Notes: generated by a model from the sequence alone, not told the origin. DNA of 64,000 bases from Microbacterium sp. CH12i (GCF_000685355.1 NZ_JHET01000012.1:34367-98366), one strand, 5' to 3'. Shown: positions 18,111-30,034, counted from the stretch's first letter. Numbers and translations are program-made.

Positions 18111-18174
18111 TCAGATCGAATACGACGTCAGATCGAATACGACGTCAGATCGAATACGACGTCAGATCGAATAC
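18111..18174. repeat. 17-bp tandem repeat, 3.8 copies, covering the cysE stop codon
   Basis: Unit TCAGATCGAATACGACG at 18111-18127, 18128-18144 and 18145-18161, then a 13-base partial copy at 18162-18174. Copies are identical. On the minus strand each unit contains TATTCGATCTGA, the last codons and stop of cysE, so the stop-codon region has been multiplied behind the gene. Identity of the copies suggests recent expansion and possible length variation. Confidence 0.9.
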
Positions 18175-18731
18175 TCTGGCGCGGTGAGGATGCCGCGAAC
18201 GTCTTCCTTGCCTGTTCGCGTGCGTGCCTTTGCGGGAACACCGACGAGGATGCTGTCTGCCGGGGCATCCTTGGTTACCACCGCGTTCGCACCGATGACG
18301 GATCCAGCACCCACAGTCACGGGACCCAGGATCTTGGCACCCGCGCCGACCGCGACGCCGTCGCCCAGCGTGGGATGCCGTTTGCCGGAGTCGCGCGTAC
18401 GCCCACCAAGGGTGACACCGTGATAAAGCATGACGTCGTCGCCGAGCTCTGCGGTCTCGCCGATCACGACGCCCATGCCGTGATCGATGAAGAAGCGGCG
18501 CCCGATTGTCGCACCGGGGTGAATCTCGATGCCGGTCAACAGGCGCGTGATCTGCGATCCGGCGCGGGCCAGGAAGCGCAGGTCACGCACCCAGAGGGCG
18601 TGCCAGACGCGGTGCCCCCAGACGGCGTGCAACCCGGGGTAAAGCACTGCGACCTCGAGGCCGCTGTGTGCGGCGGGGTCGCGAAGACGCGCGGCGACGA
18701 TGTCCTCGCGAATTTGCGCGATCATTCCCAT
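18162..18731 (-). CDS. cysE: Serine O-acetyltransferase
   Basis: About 189 residues. Left-handed beta-helix hexapeptide repeats run from [16 protein letters not shown] through [20 protein letters not shown] to [24 protein letters not shown]. The catalytic Asp-His pair is in [12 protein letters not shown] and the acceptor-binding GKRHPTLG is present. Makes O-acetylserine from serine and acetyl-CoA. ATG at 18731 (or 18725) lies eight bases past cysK; the longer frame starts inside cysK. It forms a cysK-cysE cysteine operon on the minus strand. The final codons lie in a tandem repeat. Confidence 0.93.
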   Translation of the reverse strand: MGMIAQIREDIVAARLRDPAAHSGLEVAVLYPGLHAVWGHRVWHALWVRDLRFLARAGSQITRLLTGIEIHPGATIGRRFFIDHGMGVVIGETAELGDDVMLYHGVTLGGRTRDSGKRHPTLGDGVAVGAGAKILGPVTVGAGSVIGANAVVTKDAPADSILVGVPAKARTRTGKEDVRGILTAPEYSI

Positions 18732-18738
18732 GTACGGA

Positions 18739-19677
18739 TCAGCCTTCGCGCAGGTCCTCGAACAGCGCGGTGGAGATGTAGCGCTCACCGGTGTCCGGCA
18801 TGATCACAACAATTGTCTTTCCGGCGTTCTCTGGACGAGCAGCGACCTGCAGCGCCGCCGAAAGCGCCGCGCCGGACGACATTCCCACCAGCAGGCCCTC
18901 TTTGGCGGCGAGTTCGCGGGCGAGGCGTAGCGACTCATCGAACTCGACGGCGATGACCTCATCGAGCACGTCGCGGTCGAGAACGGCCGGGACGAAGTTC
19001 GGACCGATTCCCTGAATCTTGTGCGGCCCGGGGTGGCCTTCGGTGAGGACGGGGGAGTCCTTCGGCTCGACGGCGATGACCTGCACGCCGGGCTTCGCGG
19101 CCTTCAGCGCCTGGCCGGTGCCGGTGACAGTGCCGCCGGTGCCGATGCCCGCGACAAGAATGTCGACGTTGCCGTCGGTGTCGCGCAGAATCTCCTGCGC
19201 GGTGGTCTCACGGTGAATCTGCGGGTTGGCGGGGTTCTCGAACTGACGGATCCACACGGCGCCGGGGGTCGCGGCGACGATCTTCTTCGTCTCCTCGATC
19301 GCACCGCTCATGCCGGTGGTCGGGTCGGTGAGGACGATCTCTGCACCGAAGGCCTTGAGCAGCACGCGACGCTCTTTCGACATCGACGCCGGCATGGTCA
19401 GGATGACCTTGTAGCCGCGCGCAGCGCCCACCATCGCGAGTGCGATGCCCGTGTTGCCGCTGGTGGACTCAACGATCGTGCCGCCTGGCTTGAGCTCGCC
19501 GGATGCCTCAGCGGCATTTACCATCGCGATGCCGATACGGTCTTTCACGCTCGACGCCGGGTTGTAGTACTCAAGCTTCGCCAGAACGGTGGCCCCGACC
19601 CCTTCGGTGACGCGGTTCAGTCGAACCAGCGGCGTGTTGCCGAAAGCGGTGGTGATGTCGGAATGGATGCCAGACAT
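18739..19677 (-). CDS. cysK: Cysteine synthase A (O-acetylserine sulfhydrylase)
   Basis: 312 residues. PLP lysine in [11 protein letters not shown], substrate loop STSGNTG, glycine-rich phosphate loop [12 protein letters not shown]. Converts O-acetylserine and sulfide to cysteine. Start MSGIHSDI at 19677 is supported by homology to the family N-terminus; AAAGGCC precedes it. Lies directly upstream of cysE and divergent from prmC, with about 120 bases between. Confidence 0.94.
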   Translation of the reverse strand: MSGIHSDITTAFGNTPLVRLNRVTEGVGATVLAKLEYYNPASSVKDRIGIAMVNAAEASGELKPGGTIVESTSGNTGIALAMVGAARGYKVILTMPASMSKERRVLLKAFGAEIVLTDPTTGMSGAIEETKKIVAATPGAVWIRQFENPANPQIHRETTAQEILRDTDGNVDILVAGIGTGGTVTGTGQALKAAKPGVQVIAVEPKDSPVLTEGHPGPHKIQGIGPNFVPAVLDRDVLDEVIAVEFDESLRLARELAAKEGLLVGMSSGAALSAALQVAARPENAGKTIVVIMPDTGERYISTALFEDLREG

Positions 19678-19783
19678 AGTTGGCCTTTCGTTCGCGGAAC
19701 GGTGCAACGGCAAGCCTATTCGAGTCGATGCATTGTCGGGTCATTGTGACGGGGAATGGGGCGGGTGGTGTGAGCCCACGACG

Positions 19784-19789
19784 TACGCT
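19784..19789 (+). promoter_or_regulatory. -10 box TACGCT, leaderless start of prmC
   Basis: TACGCT followed by six bases (GGGGGA) and GTG at 19796. Confidence 0.5.
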
Positions 19790-19795
19790 GGGGGA

Positions 19796-20656
19796 GTGCC
19801 TGAACTGACCCTCGCAGCTGTTGTCCGCTCCGCCGCCGAGCGTCTCGCCGCCGCCGGAGTGCCAGACCCGCTCGTTGACGCCGAACTCCTCGCCGGACAC
19901 GTTCAGGGTGCGCGCCGTGGCGAGGTGCAGGCGGCGATCGTGCGCGGCGACACGATGGGTGAGCAGGATGCTGCGGCACTTGACGCCCTCATCACCCGGC
20001 GCGAGGCCCGCGAACCCCTTCAGCATCTGACCGGTGTCGCACCGTTCCGCCACCTCGAGCTTGCCGTTGGCCCTGGTGTCTTCGTACCGCGGCCTGAGAC
20101 CGAGACGGTCGCACAGTTCGCGATCGACGCGCTGTTGAATGATCCAGATCCCGAACCGATCGGTGTTGACCTCTGCACGGGCAGCGGGGCGATCGCGCTG
20201 GCCATGGCCACTGAGGTACCGCATTCGCGCATTTACGCCGTCGAACTTTCGACAGACGCCTACGCCTGGGCGGCGCGCAACACTGTCGACGCTGCGAACC
20301 TCACGCTGGTGCACGCAGACCTGGCCGACGCTCTTGAGGAGATAGACGGCACCGCGGCTGTGGTGATTTCGAACCCGCCGTACGTTCCGGATGACGCCAT
20401 CCCCAGGGACCCGGAAGTACGACTCTTCGACCCGGACATGGCGCTTTACGGCGGGCCGGATGGCCTCGATATCGTGCGCGTGCTGAGCAGCAGGGCGTTA
20501 CGGTTGCTTCGCCCCGGCGGTCTGCTCGTCATCGAACACGGCGAGCTGCAGGGGGAAGCCATTCGCACTCTGCTTTCCCAGGACGGTTGGCGGGCACCAA
20601 CAACGCATCGCGACCTCACCCAGCGTGATCGATCGACGACGGCGCTGCGTCCCTGA
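19796..20656 (+). CDS. prmC: Release factor glutamine methyltransferase
   Basis: 286 residues. SAM-binding motif I is VDLCTGSGAIALAMA and the glutamine-binding NPPY motif is in VVISNPPYVPDD. N-terminal helical RF-binding domain precedes the Rossmann domain. Methylates the Gln of the GGQ motif in RF1 and RF2; prfA lies 2.1 kb upstream. The start GTG 19796 is chosen because the -10 box lies six bases away; the open frame extends much further upstream through cysK antisense without support. Confidence 0.93.
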   Translation: MPELTLAAVVRSAAERLAAAGVPDPLVDAELLAGHVQGARRGEVQAAIVRGDTMGEQDAAALDALITRREAREPLQHLTGVAPFRHLELAVGPGVFVPRPETETVAQFAIDALLNDPDPEPIGVDLCTGSGAIALAMATEVPHSRIYAVELSTDAYAWAARNTVDAANLTLVHADLADALEEIDGTAAVVISNPPYVPDDAIPRDPEVRLFDPDMALYGGPDGLDIVRVLSSRALRLLRPGGLLVIEHGELQGEAIRTLLSQDGWRAPTTHRDLTQRDRSTTALRP

Positions 20657-20719
20657 AAGAAATACGGTTGAAGAGGCGAGTCGTGGGCTATGAGGGTGGA
20701 CACGTAGACTGTCAAGGCC

Positions 20720-21442
20720 ATGTCCTCAGTCTTCGATTGCTCTGATGAGGCGCAGCTGCTCGCCGGTATGCGCCATGCGCGTCAGGCGATCGCCCGAGGC
20801 GGACTCATCGTCATGCCAACCGACACCGTTTACGGTCTGGCTGCTGATGCATTCACCCCATCGGCGGTGCAGCGACTCCTGGACGCTAAGGGCCGCGGTC
20901 GCAATCAGCCGCCTCCCGTCCTCGTTGCGGGCCAATCCGCACTGGCCGCACTCGTGGAAGAGATTCCGGATCCTGTGCAGCGTCTGGTCGATGAGTTCTG
21001 GCCGGGCGGACTGACCATCGTGCTCCCAGCACAGGCTTCGCTCTCCTGGGATCTCGGCGACACTCTTGGCACTGTTGCCGTGCGCATGCCGAACCAGCGC
21101 GTGGCGCTGGAGCTTCTCGAAGAGACAGGTCCGCTGGCAGTGTCGAGCGCCAACCTCACCGGCAAGGATGCTGCTATATCTGTCAAGGATGCCGAGCGGA
21201 TGCTGGGCGACAGTGTTTCCGTGTACCTCGATGGCGGCATGAGCAAGACGGGCATTGCGTCCACGATCATCGACGCGACCTCCTTCGTTCGTCGCGGCTC
21301 GGATGCTGGCGAACCCCGCATCCGGTTGCTGCGTGACGGCGCCGTAACCCGCCGTCAGCTGGAAAGCGTGCTCGGTGATCTCCTTGAGCCGGAGAGAACG
21401 CCAGCCGACTTCGTGGACCCTGCAACGGACGGCTCCGCGTGA
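20720..21442 (+). CDS. tsaC: L-threonylcarbamoyladenylate synthase (Sua5/YwlC/YrdC family)
   Basis: 240 residues. YrdC fold motifs: ARGGLIVMPTDTVYGLAADAF, the KGRGRNQPP nucleotide-binding lysine/arginine patch and PLAVSSANLTGKDA. Forms threonylcarbamoyl-AMP for the t6A modification of ANN-decoding tRNAs. TAGACT at 20705-20710 suggests a leader of about three bases. Overlaps the next gene by four bases. Confidence 0.92.
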   Translation: MSSVFDCSDEAQLLAGMRHARQAIARGGLIVMPTDTVYGLAADAFTPSAVQRLLDAKGRGRNQPPPVLVAGQSALAALVEEIPDPVQRLVDEFWPGGLTIVLPAQASLSWDLGDTLGTVAVRMPNQRVALELLEETGPLAVSSANLTGKDAAISVKDAERMLGDSVSVYLDGGMSKTGIASTIIDATSFVRRGSDAGEPRIRLLRDGAVTRRQLESVLGDLLEPERTPADFVDPATDGSA

Positions 21443-22605
21443 AGCAGTACCTCTTTACGATCATCCTCACCGCAACCGTCACGCTCGTGATGACCTGGGC
21501 GGTCTGGCAGCTCAGCCTCCGATTCAAGCTCTATCCCGGCATCCGCGAACGCGACGTGCACACGACGCCGACCCCACGGCTCGGCGGCATTGCGATTGTC
21601 TTCGGCATCGCCGCTGCGATCGCCGTTTCCGCGGCGAACCCGTTCTTCAGCATCATGTGGGTGCCACCGCAGACGATGTGGGCGATTCTCGCAGCGGTGC
21701 TGCTCATCGCCGTCATCGGCGTGATCGACGATCTCTGGGACCTCGATTGGATGATCAAGCTCGGCGCCCAATTCCTCGCGGCCGGCATCATCACCGTCGG
21801 CGGAGGGCTCCAAATCCTCGCGCTGCCCCTGGGCGACATGATCATCTTCTCCAGCTGGTTGAGCATCGCCGTGACGATGTTCGCGATCGTGGTCGTCATG
21901 AACGCCGTCAACTTCATTGACGGGCTCGACGGTCTGGTCGCTGGTGTCTGTCTGATTGCTAACGGCGTGTTCTTCGCTTACTCGTACATCCTCACCCGCG
22001 ACACCGGCGCCAGCAGCTACTTCAACCTGGCCTCGTTCCTCGCCGCTGTCATGATCGGTGCATGCATCGGATTCTTGCCGTTGAACTGGAGTCCAGCCAA
22101 GTTGTTCATGGGGGACTCCGGCGCGCTCGTTCTGGGATTGCTGATGGCGACGTCTGCCATCGCGCTCACCGGTCAAATGTCATCAACCGCGATGAACCCG
22201 GAAGAGTTCGGCCGCTCCCAACTGCTCGGCGCGTTCATCCCGATCCTGCTGCCGCTCGTCGTCGTGATCTTGCCGCTGCTCGATTTCGGACTTGCCGTGT
22301 TCCGACGCATGCGGGCAGGTAAGTCGCCGTTCTCGCCCGACCGCAAGCACCTGCACCACCGGATGCTGGACCTCGGGCACCGTGACCGCGACGCCGTGCT
22401 GATCTTCTACTCGTGGACGGCCGTGATCTCGCTCGCAGTATTGCTCATGTACGTCGGCTCGCGCGAAGACTGGCCGGGCCAATACCTGCCGGGTGTCGCG
22501 TTCGGCGTGATCGGCATCGCCGCGTGCCTCGTCGTCACCCTGCTTCCCACCCGCCGCGCTCCGAGCGCGCCCACCGAATCTGCCCCCGCACTGGAGAACC
22601 GATGA
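21439..22605 (+). CDS. UDP-GlcNAc:undecaprenyl-phosphate GlcNAc-1-phosphate transferase (WecA/TagO/MraY-like)
   Basis: 388-residue polytopic membrane enzyme with about eleven helices. Catalytic Asp motifs: VIGVIDDLWDLDW, NFIDGLDGLVAG, and the metal/sugar site MGDSGAL; HHRMLDLGHRDR is the cytoplasmic His motif of WecA/TagO types. Starts lipid-linked synthesis of a cell-wall glycopolymer or arabinogalactan-like linker. It starts inside the tsaC stop and overlaps the atpI-like gene (ATGA), the usual actinobacterial order before atp. Confidence 0.92.
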   Translation: MKQYLFTIILTATVTLVMTWAVWQLSLRFKLYPGIRERDVHTTPTPRLGGIAIVFGIAAAIAVSAANPFFSIMWVPPQTMWAILAAVLLIAVIGVIDDLWDLDWMIKLGAQFLAAGIITVGGGLQILALPLGDMIIFSSWLSIAVTMFAIVVVMNAVNFIDGLDGLVAGVCLIANGVFFAYSYILTRDTGASSYFNLASFLAAVMIGACIGFLPLNWSPAKLFMGDSGALVLGLLMATSAIALTGQMSSTAMNPEEFGRSQLLGAFIPILLPLVVVILPLLDFGLAVFRRMRAGKSPFSPDRKHLHHRMLDLGHRDRDAVLIFYSWTAVISLAVLLMYVGSREDWPGQYLPGVAFGVIGIAACLVVTLLPTRRAPSAPTESAPALENR

Positions 22606-23099
22606 GCGACACACCCGAGCATGCGACCCCCGCACGCAAGACACCCACGAGCACACCTATGCTCCGAAAGACGCTCACGTGGACCGCGTTGGCAGCGGTC
22701 GCACTCGTTGTCCTCAGCGCCGGAATCGGCTTCCTTGTCGCCGGCACGAACGGGCTGTGGAGCGGCCTGGTAGGTGTAGGCCTGGCCGTGATTTTCCTGG
22801 CACTCACGCCGCTGAGCATGCTGATCGCCAACCGCTGGTTTGGCACCGAGATGTTCGTGCCACTGTTCTTCGGCATTGTGATGGGTGGGTGGTTGCTGAA
22901 GTTCGTGCTGTTCTTCGTCGCCATGGTGATCCTCCGCGAACAAGCCTGGGTGGTGCCTACCGTCACCTTCCTGTCGTTGGTGGCGGGGATCGCAGTGAGC
23001 CTCGCAATCGACGCGGTGGCCTTCACCAAAATTCGAATGCCCTACGCCTCGGATGTTGCTCTGCCGCAGATCAACCCTGAAGAGCGTGACGATTCGTGA
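22602..23099 (+). CDS. AtpI-like membrane protein upstream of atpB
   Basis: 165 residues with four hydrophobic segments (LTWTALAAVALVVLSAGIGFLVAG; LVGVGLAVIFLALTPLSMLI; MFVPLFFGIVMGGWLLKFVLFFV; TVTFLSLVAGIAVSLAIDAVAF). Not strongly similar to E. coli AtpI, but its position between wecA and atpB matches the AtpI/uncI slot, where such proteins help assemble the c-ring. ATG 22602 overlaps the wecA stop. Confidence 0.7.
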   Translation: MSDTPEHATPARKTPTSTPMLRKTLTWTALAAVALVVLSAGIGFLVAGTNGLWSGLVGVGLAVIFLALTPLSMLIANRWFGTEMFVPLFFGIVMGGWLLKFVLFFVAMVILREQAWVVPTVTFLSLVAGIAVSLAIDAVAFTKIRMPYASDVALPQINPEERDDS

Positions 23100-23238
23100 C
23101 CCTGGGAAAATCTTGATAGTCTAAATCCGGGTTCGCTGGACGAGCTTTCGCGTCGTGCGAGATGCTCCGATTCAGCTTGAACTCCCCACCCAAATCGTCG
23201 CGTCGATCTTGATCGATGTCCCCGAAGCTGGAGCAACG

Positions 23239-24039
23239 TTGACTCACGCCGCGAGCCTTCTCGTCCGAATCGCAACGGATGAGTTTCACCCACCGTCGAT
23301 CACTGAATTCTTCCCGGAGATTCTCTTCAGTATTGGCCCGCTCTCGGTGCACCGCATCCACCTGGTGCAGTTCCTCGCCACTATCGTCGTGGTCCTGATC
23401 TTCTGGCTCGGCACGCGCAAGCTCAAGCTCGTTCCTGGCCGTGGCCAGTCGATCGTTGAGATGGGCTTCGACCTCGTCCGCGTCAATATCGCTCACGACA
23501 TGATGGGCAAGAAAGACGGCGATCGCTTTCTGCCGCTGCTGACCACCATTTTCTTCATGGTGTTGTTCATGAACATGACGGGTGTCATCCCCTTCCTGAA
23601 CATCGCCGGAACGAGCATTATTGCGGTGCCGTTGTTGCTCGCAGTAATCGCTTACGGAGCGTTCATTTATGCGGGCGTCCGCAAGGGCGTGTGGCACTTC
23701 ATCCGCAACTCGCTGTTCCCGCCCGGAGTGCCGCCGGCCCTTTACATCCTCGTCGCGCCGCTCGAGTTCATCTCGACCTTTATCGTGCGACCGGTCACGC
23801 TCACGCTGCGACTGCTGATGAACATGATGGTCGGTCACCTCATGCTGGTGCTGTTCTTCGCAGCAACCCAGTTCTTCATCTTCTCGATGGGCGGCTTCTG
23901 GACCGTGCTGGGTGCGGGCACCCTCGCTTTCGGCTTCGCCTTCACTGCCTTTGAAATCCTGGTGGCCTTCCTCCAGGCGTACGTCTTCACTATCCTCACC
24001 GCGGTCTACATTCAGCTCGCAGTCGCGGACGAACACTAA
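23239..24039 (+). CDS. atpB: ATP synthase F0 subunit a
   Basis: Polytopic subunit a of the proton channel. The essential arginine is in VTLTLRLLMNMMVGHLM and the C-terminal helix is FEILVAFLQAYVFTILTAVYIQLA. The start is uncertain: the open frame begins at GTG 23155, but conserved residues start near DEFHPPSITEFFPEI, and TTG 23239, preceded by GGAG five bases away, gives the N-terminus usual for the family. The upstream region 23100-23238 includes TTGATAGTCTAAAT, a possible promoter element. Confidence 0.9.
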   Translation: MTHAASLLVRIATDEFHPPSITEFFPEILFSIGPLSVHRIHLVQFLATIVVVLIFWLGTRKLKLVPGRGQSIVEMGFDLVRVNIAHDMMGKKDGDRFLPLLTTIFFMVLFMNMTGVIPFLNIAGTSIIAVPLLLAVIAYGAFIYAGVRKGVWHFIRNSLFPPGVPPALYILVAPLEFISTFIVRPVTLTLRLLMNMMVGHLMLVLFFAATQFFIFSMGGFWTVLGAGTLAFGFAFTAFEILVAFLQAYVFTILTAVYIQLAVADEH

Positions 24040-24066
24040 TCGGGGCGCTTCGGCTCCCCTCAATGA

Positions 24067-24315
<249 letters not shown>

Positions 24316-24344
24316 TCCGCTATCACCACACTTAAGGAGACAGG

Positions 24345-24896
24345 ATGCTGAACGCTCTTGTCACGCTCGCGGCCCAGGAGGCGGAGCACAACCCGCTCAT
24401 CCCGGCGATGTACGACATCGTCTGGTCCGCGGTCTGCTTCGTCATCATCCTGGTCGTGGCCTGGAAGGTCGCACTTCCGAACATTGCGAAGATGCTCGAC
24501 GAGCGGTCCGCCGCGATCGAGGGCAACATCGCCAAGGCCGACGAAGCACAGAAGCAGGCGGAGGCGGCTCTCGAGGAGTACACCCGTCAGCTTGCTGAGG
24601 CTCGCACCGAGGCCGGTGAGATCCGTGAGGCTGCCCGTGAGGACAGCAAGAAGATCGTTGCCGAAGCCAAGGAGACCGCGACCGTTGAGGCCGCCCGCGT
24701 CACTGCCACAGCCCAGGCGCAGATCGAGGCCGAGCGTCAGACGACGCTCGTCGCGCTCCGCTCCGAGGTAGGCACGCTCGCGATCGACCTTGCTGGCGGC
24801 GTTGTCGGCGAGACGCTCTCGGACGACGCTCGTGCCACCGCAGTTGTTGACCGCTTCCTCGCAGATCTCGAGTCGGCAGACAAGGCGGCCAGGTAA
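24345..24896 (+). CDS. atpF: ATP synthase F0 subunit b
   Basis: 183 residues: one N-terminal membrane helix (YDIVWSAVCFVIILVVAWKVALP) and a long charged coiled coil (about residues 50-150) forming the peripheral stalk. AAGGAGACAGG precedes the ATG. Its TAA overlaps the ATG of atpH by one base. Confidence 0.95.
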   Translation: MLNALVTLAAQEAEHNPLIPAMYDIVWSAVCFVIILVVAWKVALPNIAKMLDERSAAIEGNIAKADEAQKQAEAALEEYTRQLAEARTEAGEIREAAREDSKKIVAEAKETATVEAARVTATAQAQIEAERQTTLVALRSEVGTLAIDLAGGVVGETLSDDARATAVVDRFLADLESADKAAR

Positions 24897-25684
24897 TGGG
24901 TAGCGCGACCACTCAGGCACTCGCGGCCTCGACGGCGGCCCTCGCTCAAGCGAAGGACGTCACCCTCGACACTGCCGGTGAGTTGTTCACCGCGGCACGT
25001 TTCGTGGGCGAGTCCGGAAAGCTGAGCGGCGCGCTCGCTGACCCTGCCGCTCCCACCGGCCTGCGTGAGCAGGTTGTGGCGTCGGTCTTCGGCGGACTGT
25101 CGGAGACGACACGGCAGCTGCTTTCGTCGGTTGTTGGCCAGCGATGGTCTGACGAGGACGGCCTCATCGCCGGCATCGAAGAGCTCGCGATCCGGGCTAC
25201 GGCTATCGCTGCTCCGAATGTCGATATCGAGGGGGAGCTGTTCTCCTTCCTGAGCGTCATCGCAGCCAATCCGCAACTCGAGCTCGCGCTCGGCGGACGG
25301 TTGGGCGAAGACTCGGCGAAGGGCGCTCTCGTAGAGAAGCTCCTGGACGGCAAGGCGAGCGCACCGACGACGTTGATCCTCTCATCGTTGGTCCGTCAGC
25401 CGCGGGGACGTCGCGTTCGTCAACTGCTGAACCGGGCGATGAAGATCGTCTCGGCTCAGGGCGATCGTATCGTTGCCACGGTTCGCGCCGCGGCGCCGCT
25501 GTCGGCAACTCAGCGCACCCGCCTCGGCGATGCGTTGGCTCAGCGCTACGACGGCCAGATCTCCATCAATGAGGTGATCGACCCCACTGTTGTGGGCGGA
25601 CTGCGTGTGCAGATCGCCGACGACGTTATCGACGGCAGCATCTCCGCGCGGCTCGCCGATCTTCGACAGAAGCTCGCGGGCTAA
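24896..25684 (+). CDS. atpH: ATP synthase F1 subunit delta
   Basis: 262 residues, the length usual in high-GC Gram-positives. The C-terminal delta/OSCP signature is in the region LSATQRTRLGDALAQRY...EVIDPTVVGGLRVQIADDVIDGSISARL. Joins the peripheral stalk to the F1 head. Directly coupled to atpF. Confidence 0.94.
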   Translation: MGSATTQALAASTAALAQAKDVTLDTAGELFTAARFVGESGKLSGALADPAAPTGLREQVVASVFGGLSETTRQLLSSVVGQRWSDEDGLIAGIEELAIRATAIAAPNVDIEGELFSFLSVIAANPQLELALGGRLGEDSAKGALVEKLLDGKASAPTTLILSSLVRQPRGRRVRQLLNRAMKIVSAQGDRIVATVRAAAPLSATQRTRLGDALAQRYDGQISINEVIDPTVVGGLRVQIADDVIDGSISARLADLRQKLAG

Positions 25685-25738
25685 TACGACTTCGCGCGGG
25701 GAACCGCGCAGATTCTCCTCCAATACAAAGGGAAGACA

Positions 25739-27379
25739 ATGGCAGAACTATCGATCAGCCCCGACGTCATCCGTGACGCGCTGAAGGACTTCGCCGCTGC
25801 GTACGAGCCCACCGGCGCCGCAGCGACCGAAGTTGGCACCGTCATCGACGCAGGCGACGGCATCGCCCACATTGAGGGCCTGCCCGGCGTCATGGCGAAC
25901 GAGCTCCTGACGTTCGCCAACGGCACGCAGGGCCTCGCACTGAACCTCGACGAGCACCAGATCGGTACCGTCGTGCTCGGCGAGTTCTCCGGCATCCAGG
26001 CTGGCCAGGAAGTTCGCCGCACCGGCGAAGTTCTCTCGGTCGCCGTCGGCGACGGTTACCTCGGCCGCGTGGTTGACCCGCTCGGTAACCCCATCGATGG
26101 TCTCGGTGAGATTGCATCCGAGGGCCGTCGTGCACTCGAGCTGCAGGCGCCTGGCGTCATGCAGCGCAAGAGCGTGCACGAGCCGATGCAGACCGGCATC
26201 AAGGCGATCGACGCCATGATCCCCGTCGGTCGTGGTCAGCGTCAGCTGATCATCGGTGACCGCCAGACCGGCAAGACGGCCATCGCGATCGACACGATCA
26301 TCAACCAGAAGGATAACTGGGCGTCTGGCGACACCAACAAGCAGGTTCGCTGCATCTACGTCGCCATCGGCCAGAAGGGCTCGACGATCGCGGCTGTCAA
26401 GGGCGCGCTCGAAGATGCTGGCGCGATGGAGTACACGACAATCGTCGCGGCTCCCGCCTCTGACCCCGCTGGATTCAAGTACATCGCTCCCTACACCGGC
26501 TCTGCCATCGGGCAGCACTGGATGTACAGCGGCAAACACGTCCTCATCATCTTCGATGACCTGTCGAAGCAGGCTGAGGCCTACCGTGCTGTTTCGCTTC
26601 TGCTGCGCCGTCCGCCGGGACGTGAGGCATACCCGGGTGACGTCTTCTACCTGCACTCCCGTCTGCTGGAGCGTTGCGCGAAGCTGTCCGACGAGCTCGG
26701 TGCGGGTTCGATGACGGGTCTGCCCATCATCGAGACCAAGGCGAACGATGTCTCGGCGTACATCCCGACCAACGTGATCTCGATCACCGACGGCCAGATC
26801 TTCTTGCAGTCCGACCTCTTCAACGCCAACCAGCGTCCTGCGGTCGACGTGGGTATCTCGGTCTCGCGAGTCGGTGGTGACGCTCAGGTCAAGAGCATCA
26901 AGAAGGTCTCCGGAACACTGAAGCTCGAGCTGGCGCAGTACCGCTCGCTCGAGGCCTTCGCGATGTTCGCGAGCGACCTCGACGCGGCTTCGCGTCGTCA
27001 GCTTGACCGCGGTGCACGCCTGACCGAACTGCTCAAGCAGCCGCAGTACTCGCCGTACCCGGTCGAGGATCAGGTCGTCTCGATCTGGGCCGGTACCAAC
27101 GGCAAGCTCGACACCATCGAGGTCTCGGATGTCCTCCGGTTCGAGCGTGAACTGCTCGATCACCTGCGTCGCAACACCAAGGTGCTCGACACCTTGCGTT
27201 CGACCAACGTCCTCGACGACGACACCGCTGCCGAGCTGAACAAGCAGGTTGACGCCTTCATCCTTGAGTTCCAGGGTGGCAAGGGCCAGTCCATCGGCGC
27301 CCTCGGCAACGAGGAGCACGCAGCCTCGGATGTCGACGACGTCAACCAGGAGAAGATCGTCAAGGGTCGTCGCGCTTAA
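25739..27379 (+). CDS. atpA: ATP synthase F1 subunit alpha
   Basis: 546 residues. Walker [15 protein letters not shown] near residue 170, Walker B region [17 protein letters not shown], and the alpha/beta signature [14 protein letters not shown]. Non-catalytic nucleotide-binding subunit. GGGAAGAC precedes the ATG. Frame intact, unlike its two downstream neighbours. Confidence 0.97.
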   Translation: MAELSISPDVIRDALKDFAAAYEPTGAAATEVGTVIDAGDGIAHIEGLPGVMANELLTFANGTQGLALNLDEHQIGTVVLGEFSGIQAGQEVRRTGEVLSVAVGDGYLGRVVDPLGNPIDGLGEIASEGRRALELQAPGVMQRKSVHEPMQTGIKAIDAMIPVGRGQRQLIIGDRQTGKTAIAIDTIINQKDNWASGDTNKQVRCIYVAIGQKGSTIAAVKGALEDAGAMEYTTIVAAPASDPAGFKYIAPYTGSAIGQHWMYSGKHVLIIFDDLSKQAEAYRAVSLLLRRPPGREAYPGDVFYLHSRLLERCAKLSDELGAGSMTGLPIIETKANDVSAYIPTNVISITDGQIFLQSDLFNANQRPAVDVGISVSRVGGDAQVKSIKKVSGTLKLELAQYRSLEAFAMFASDLDAASRRQLDRGARLTELLKQPQYSPYPVEDQVVSIWAGTNGKLDTIEVSDVLRFERELLDHLRRNTKVLDTLRSTNVLDDDTAAELNKQVDAFILEFQGGKGQSIGALGNEEHAASDVDDVNQEKIVKGRRA

Positions 27380-27396
27380 CGCGCGGGTATTGAACC

Positions 27397-28298
27397 ATGG
27401 GAGCACAACTCAGGGTCTACAAGCAGAAGATCTCTTCTGCTCAGACGACCAAGAAGATCACGAAGGCGATGGAGCTCATCGCGGCTTCGCGCATTCAGAA
27501 GGCGATGGCGCGCGTGCGCGCGTCGTCGCCCTTCGCGCGGGCTGTGACACAGGCTGTTTCTGCTGTCGCGACCTACTCAAATGTCGACCACCCGCTCACT
27601 CGCGAGCCTGAGACGATCCGACGGTCCGCCGTCGTGGTCTTCTCATCGGATCGCGGTCTTGCCGGTGCCTTCAACTCGCAGATCCTCCGCGAAGCGATGG
27701 AAGTCGGTGAGCTGATCCGCTCTCAGGGCAGTGAGCCGGTTTACTACCTGGTCGGACGCAAGGCCGTCGGATACTTCCAGTTCCGTGGCATCAAGGCGGC
27801 CGCGCAGTGGACGGGCGACACCGACACTCCGAAGTTCAAGACGGCCGAGGAGATTGCGGCGACGCTGCTTGAAGCGTTCAACCGTGACGCCGCGGATGGG
27901 GGAGTAGACGAACTCCACCTCTCTACAACCGCTTCGTGAGCATGATGACGCAGTCGCCGGAAACAGTTCGCCTGCTTCCGCTCGAAATCGTAGAGCACAG
28001 CGAGTCGGCCACCTCGGCTGGCGCGGTATACCCGCTCTACGAGTTCGAACCGGATGCTGAGACCGTTCTCGACGCGATCCTGCCGGTGTACCTGCAGAGC
28101 CGGATCTTCAACGCACTGCTGCAGTCGTCCGCCGCTAAGCAGGCTGCGACCCAGAAGGCGATGAAGTCGGCCAGCGACAACGCTGACAAGCTCATCACCG
28201 ACTACACCCGCCTCCGCAACAACGCGCGTCAGGCGGAGATCACGCAGCAGATCGCCGAGATCGTCGGCGGTGCCGACGCCCTCTCCTCGAGCAAATAG
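27397..28298 (+). CDS. atpG: ATP synthase F1 subunit gamma, frameshifted in this sequence
   Basis: The central rotor shaft. The N-terminal part ([35 protein letters not shown]) and C-terminal part ([26 protein letters not shown]) lie in different frames. The break is at about 27921: the sequence reads CACCTC-TCTACAAC where CACCTCGTCTACAAC (HLVYN) is expected, so one G is missing. With it restored, [24 protein letters not shown] reads through. An organism with an otherwise intact atp operon cannot easily lose gamma, so I take this as a sequence error. Confidence 0.93.
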
Positions 28299-28321
28299 AC
28301 CATCAAGAAAGAGACGAAGAT

Positions 28322-29771
<1,450 letters not shown>

Positions 29772-29773
29772 TC

Positions 29774-30034
29774 ATGGCATTGCAGGTCAGCCTCGTCTCC
29801 GCAGACTCGGAGATATGGACGGGTGAAGCGAGCCTCGTGGTCGCGAAGACCGTCGAAGGCGAGATCGGCATCATGACCGGCCATGAGCCGATCCTGGCGA
29901 TCCTCGCTGAGGGTCAGGTGCGCATCACCAAGCTCGATGGCACCAAGGTGCTCGCCAACGCGCAGGACGGCTTCCTCTCGATGGAGGGCAGCCAGCTGAC
30001 GATTGTCGCCGGCAACGCGGCGCTCATCGCCTGA
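29774..30034 (+). CDS. atpC: ATP synthase F1 subunit epsilon
   Basis: 86 residues, a short epsilon consisting of the beta-sandwich domain only (LVSADSEIWTGEASLVVAKTVEGEIGIMTGHEPILAIL), without the C-terminal helical inhibitory domain of E. coli epsilon. Such short forms occur in actinobacteria. ATG lies two bases after the atpD stop. Last gene of the atp operon. Confidence 0.93.
   Translation: MALQVSLVSADSEIWTGEASLVVAKTVEGEIGIMTGHEPILAILAEGQVRITKLDGTKVLANAQDGFLSMEGSQLTIVAGNAALIA

Noticed and set aside
18111..18174. CRISPR array
   Set aside because: 17-bp units are directly adjacent without spacers.
25748..27406. 552-residue open frame antisense to atpA
   Set aside because: Shadow of atpA; composition Asp/Arg/Val-rich as expected for reverse frames, and no motif.
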